From Photorhabdus cinerea (GTDB taxonomy: Bacteria; Pseudomonadota; Gammaproteobacteria; Enterobacterales; Enterobacteriaceae): a stretch of DNA of 64,000 bases. Shown here one piece after another: positions 61,827 through 64,000 of the stretch (position 1 is its first letter; the number at the start of each line of letters is the position of its first letter). Location of the stretch: NCBI RefSeq assembly GCF_011189575.1, contig NZ_PUJW01000006.1:124001-188000 (forward strand), given 5' to 3'. The notes beneath the pieces are model-generated. The model saw only the letters and a program-made list of their open reading frames with translations. It was not told where the DNA came from and ran no database searches. The position numbers were made by a program, and so were the translations under genes.

Positions 61827-62594
61827 TTATACTTTTTTCGCTGTTACCGCGGCTTTTACGATAACAGCGAAAGTGTCAGCTTTCAGGGAAGCACCACCAA
61901 CCAGAGCACCGTCAATGTCTGGTTGAGCGAATAGTTCAGCTGCGTTATTTGCATTCACAGAACCGCCGTACTGGATAATGACTTGTTCTGCGATTGCTGC
62001 GTCTTTCTTCGCAATATGATCACGAATAAATTTGTGCACAGCTTGAGCTTGTGCTGGTGTTGCTGATTTACCGGTACCGATCGCCCAGACAGGTTCGTAA
62101 GCGATTACTGCTTCTTGGAATGCTTCCACTCCCAGTAAGTTCAGCACAGCATCAATTTGCCTTGCACATACAGTTTCAGTCTGACCGGCTTCGTTTTCCT
62201 GTTCCGTTTCACCGATGCACAGAACTGGGATCAGATCTTGTTGTTTAAGAACAGCAAATTTTTTCGCAATGAATTCGTCGCTTTCTTTGTGGTAAGTACG
62301 GCGTTCGGAGTGGCCGATGATAATGTATTCTGCGCCAATGTCTTTCAGCATTTTGGCAGAAGTTTCACCAGTAAATGCGCCAGACAAGTTTACATCGACG
62401 TCTTGTGCGCCCAAAGCAATGTGACTGCCAACCAGCGCTTGTTTAGCCTGAAAGAGATAAAGTGCTGGTGGCGCGATAGCAATTTCACAGCCAGCAACAT
62501 GGTTCAGTTCTTTACGCAGGCCAGTAATAAGTTCGTTAACCATGTGGGTACTGCCGTTTAATTTCCAGTTACCCATAACCAGTGGATGCCGCAT
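61827..62594 (-). CDS. tpiA: Triosephosphate isomerase
   Basis: 255 residues. 'MGNWKLNGS' (Asn, Lys), 'IIGHSERR' (catalytic His), 'VIAYEPVWAIGTGKSATP' (catalytic Glu) and 'YGGSVNANNAAELF' are all intact. Interconverts DHAP and glyceraldehyde-3-phosphate. Confidence 0.98.
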   Translation of the reverse strand: MRHPLVMGNWKLNGSTHMVNELITGLRKELNHVAGCEIAIAPPALYLFQAKQALVGSHIALGAQDVDVNLSGAFTGETSAKMLKDIGAEYIIIGHSERRTYHKESDEFIAKKFAVLKQQDLIPVLCIGETEQENEAGQTETVCARQIDAVLNLLGVEAFQEAVIAYEPVWAIGTGKSATPAQAQAVHKFIRDHIAKKDAAIAEQVIIQYGGSVNANNAAELFAQPDIDGALVGGASLKADTFAVIVKAAVTAKKV

Positions 62595-62728
62595 GTTTTT
62601 TCCTCCAACCAGAGAATTTTTAAGTAGTGGATTGAATGAAATTCATTCTTGGAATAGATTCGGTAGTCAGGGTCCACAGTATAGTGATCATTACAAACAA
62701 TAGCTTTGTTTTTTATCACTAATCTTGA

Positions 62729-63325
62729 TTAGTTGTCAGGTTCAGATAGTGATAGCTTAATCGGTTCAATAGCGAAAGTTAGTATCTTTTCGCTACTACT
62801 TATCACAATATAGCGAATTGCCCCAATATTTTGGCTATAAAATGGCGATTTTTTGCCGTTTTTCAATAAATTATCAATATTCTCTTTGCCTTGCTCCGGT
62901 GAAAGGGTCGGGTTAAAGTGGCGCATCAGAGCTATCATATATTGCTCTATCAAAGTTTGATTTTTTTGAGTTTCTATTTCATCTTCTGATGGTAACAACG
63001 TGAGTTGTAGGCTTTTGATTTTTTCATTTCCCCGTTCCAGAACGGCGGAAGAGTAAAGTTTCTCATTGATTTTGCTGGCTGCCCGTGTCAGTGGCAGAAG
63101 AATGTCTTTGCCGGTGATTACGCGATACTCATGTAGTGGTAATGCCGGATTGCGGCGATTATATTTTTCACGAAACAGCGGGATGGTTTCATCAAAGGAT
63201 GGTGCATTTGGTAGAAGATAAATTGCCTGAGTTGCTGTTGATCTATCAGTATTGGCTACCAACGGCAGGTTGACGCTGATTGTTACTAATATCATAGCCA
63301 GAAATTTATTGATGCTGATTTTCAT
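62729..63325 (-). CDS. yiiQ: DUF1454 protein YiiQ
   Basis: 198 residues with a signal peptide (about 1-25). Its place between tpiA and the DUF805 gene and the text 'IYLLPNAPSFDETIPLFREKYNRRNPALPLHEYRVI' match YiiQ. Periplasmic, function unknown. Confidence 0.88.
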   Translation of the reverse strand: MKISINKFLAMILVTISVNLPLVANTDRSTATQAIYLLPNAPSFDETIPLFREKYNRRNPALPLHEYRVITGKDILLPLTRAASKINEKLYSSAVLERGNEKIKSLQLTLLPSEDEIETQKNQTLIEQYMIALMRHFNPTLSPEQGKENIDNLLKNGKKSPFYSQNIGAIRYIVISSSEKILTFAIEPIKLSLSEPDN

Positions 63326-63386
63326 GTTGCCACTCGCTTAGGTTAAACTGCACTGAAAAACAGAATACACGATTGGAAAAGAATAA

Positions 63387-63821
63387 ATGACATTACAACA
63401 ATGGGGTTTTTCATTCAAAGGGCGAATTGGGCGACGTGAATTCTGGATTGGTATCGGTATTTGCCTGGCTCTGATGTTGGTTATCTTTACTATTCAGGGA
63501 ATGAGTGATTTGCCCATGCATTATGCGGTTTTTGCCGTTGTTTTGGTGATGTATCCAGCAGCAGCGATAATGGCTAAGCGTTTGCATGACCGAAACAAAC
63601 GGGGAGGCTGGTCGCTGCTTTTATTACTGGCATGGTTGCTGATCGCTGTTGATTGGGGTGGCATGGAACCATTCTGGCAATGGGGGATTGGACGTTTTAT
63701 CCCCACATTGATAATCGTTATGATGGTGCTTGATTGTGGTGTATTTCGTGGCACCGATGGGCCAAACCAATTCGGTAAGGTGGCAGAAAAAGTCGATTTT
63801 GTTTCTGCCAAAGATGACTGA
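63387..63821 (+). CDS. yiiR: DUF805 membrane protein YiiR
   Basis: 144 residues, four membrane helices. 'FKGRIGRREFWIG' at the start and 'AKRLHDRNKRGGWSLLLL' are the DUF805 signature. Divergent from yiiQ. Function unknown. Confidence 0.9.
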   Translation: MTLQQWGFSFKGRIGRREFWIGIGICLALMLVIFTIQGMSDLPMHYAVFAVVLVMYPAAAIMAKRLHDRNKRGGWSLLLLLAWLLIAVDWGGMEPFWQWGIGRFIPTLIIVMMVLDCGVFRGTDGPNQFGKVAEKVDFVSAKDD

Positions 63822-63823
63822 AA

Positions 63824-64000
63824 TCACCAATATTGCTCGCTAGTGATATGCCCAGGTTTGCGGCGCAGGTGTTTTGTCATTCCACGCTGTTCTTTCAGCA
63901 GGTTTTGGGTGTCTTTCACCATTTGAGGATTACCGCATAACATAATATGGCTGTTGTCGCTGTTCATAGGAAGCCCGATAGCCGCTTCAAGTTCGCCATT
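63824..64000 (-). CDS. fpr: Ferredoxin-NADP reductase, C-terminal end
   Basis: The minus strand gives 'AAIGLPMNSDNSHIMLCGNPQMV', 'LLKEQRGMTKHLRRKPGHITSEQYW' and a stop. The conserved 'CGNPQMV' NADP-site segment and the ending match E. coli Fpr. The rest lies to the right of the window. Confidence 0.95.
   Translation of the reverse strand, partial: NGELEAAIGLPMNSDNSHIMLCGNPQMVKDTQNLLKEQRGMTKHLRRKPGHITSEQYW

Noticed and set aside
62051..62561. Plus-strand frames opposite tpiA
   Set aside because: Shadows of the conserved tpiA gene.
1..64000. CRISPR arrays, tRNA or rRNA genes
   Set aside because: I saw no regularly spaced short repeats and no cloverleaf or rRNA-like sequence while reading; a covariance-model search was not possible.

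Overview
The window is chromosomal DNA of a gamma-proteobacterium of the order Enterobacterales. Photorhabdus, or close behind it Xenorhabdus, is the best guess. Reasons: an E. coli-like core order cpxA-cpxR-cpxP ... pfkA-sbp-tpiA-yiiQ-yiiR-fpr, a 127-bp ERIC element, a moderately AT-rich core with a very AT-rich polysaccharide island, and a P2-type prophage placed right after cpxP, next to the site used by P2 itself in E. coli.

Layout. (1) 1-10060: decayed polysaccharide modules read on the minus strand: the start of ugd, a family 2 glycosyltransferase, an EpsG/Wzy-like polymerase, a phosphoethanolamine transferase and a flippase. They are interleaved with ERIC, IS630 and ISAs1 debris. Two nearly parallel leader blocks (promoter, JUMPstart/ops, first codons of rmlA) sit at about 3305-3718 and 9528-10018. 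(2) 10405-26336: an EamA transporter, then an apparently intact Wzx/Wzy-type O-antigen operon on the minus strand, led by a third JUMPstart copy at 26510-26543. Its first four genes (wbpA-B-D-E) plus wbpI predict UDP-ManNAc3NAcA synthesis. A membrane-bound 4,6-dehydratase, an aminotransferase and a PglC-like initiating transferase predict a 4-amino-trideoxy HexNAc as first sugar. Two GT4 enzymes, Wzx and Wzy complete the pathway. Between wzx and wzy lies a protein resembling the D-glucuronyl C5-epimerase C-terminal domain, apparently anchored at both ends with its catalytic part in the periplasm. (3) 26738-29449: the Cpx envelope-stress system with a CpxR box before cpxP. (4) 29504-56603: a 27-kb P2-like prophage bounded by a 20-bp att repeat. 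Its early region runs int-C-cox-...-dam-A. A KAP-type P-loop NTPase occupies the position of P2 tin/old, followed by a cos-like site and the late genes Q, P, O-N-M-L-X, lysis, R-S, V-W-J-I-H-G and FI-FII-E-E'-T. O carries a frameshift. T is cut off at about residue 445, and U, D and ogr are missing. In their place are a group II intron 3' fragment, 71-bp direct repeats and a HicAB toxin-antitoxin pair. (5) 56810-59226: a YnbA-like/PlsC/CdsA-like lipid gene trio where fieF stands in E. coli. (6) 59607-64000: pfkA, sbp, tpiA, yiiQ, yiiR and the 3' end of fpr.

The strongest candidates for something little described are the periplasmic C5-epimerase-like protein in the O-antigen operon, the triplicated JUMPstart leader with a duplicated scrap of cpxA, the KAP NTPase in the phage defence hotspot, and the lipid trio whose CDP-alcohol transferase has a degenerate active-site motif. 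All functional statements rest on reading motifs and remembered families; no database search was run.
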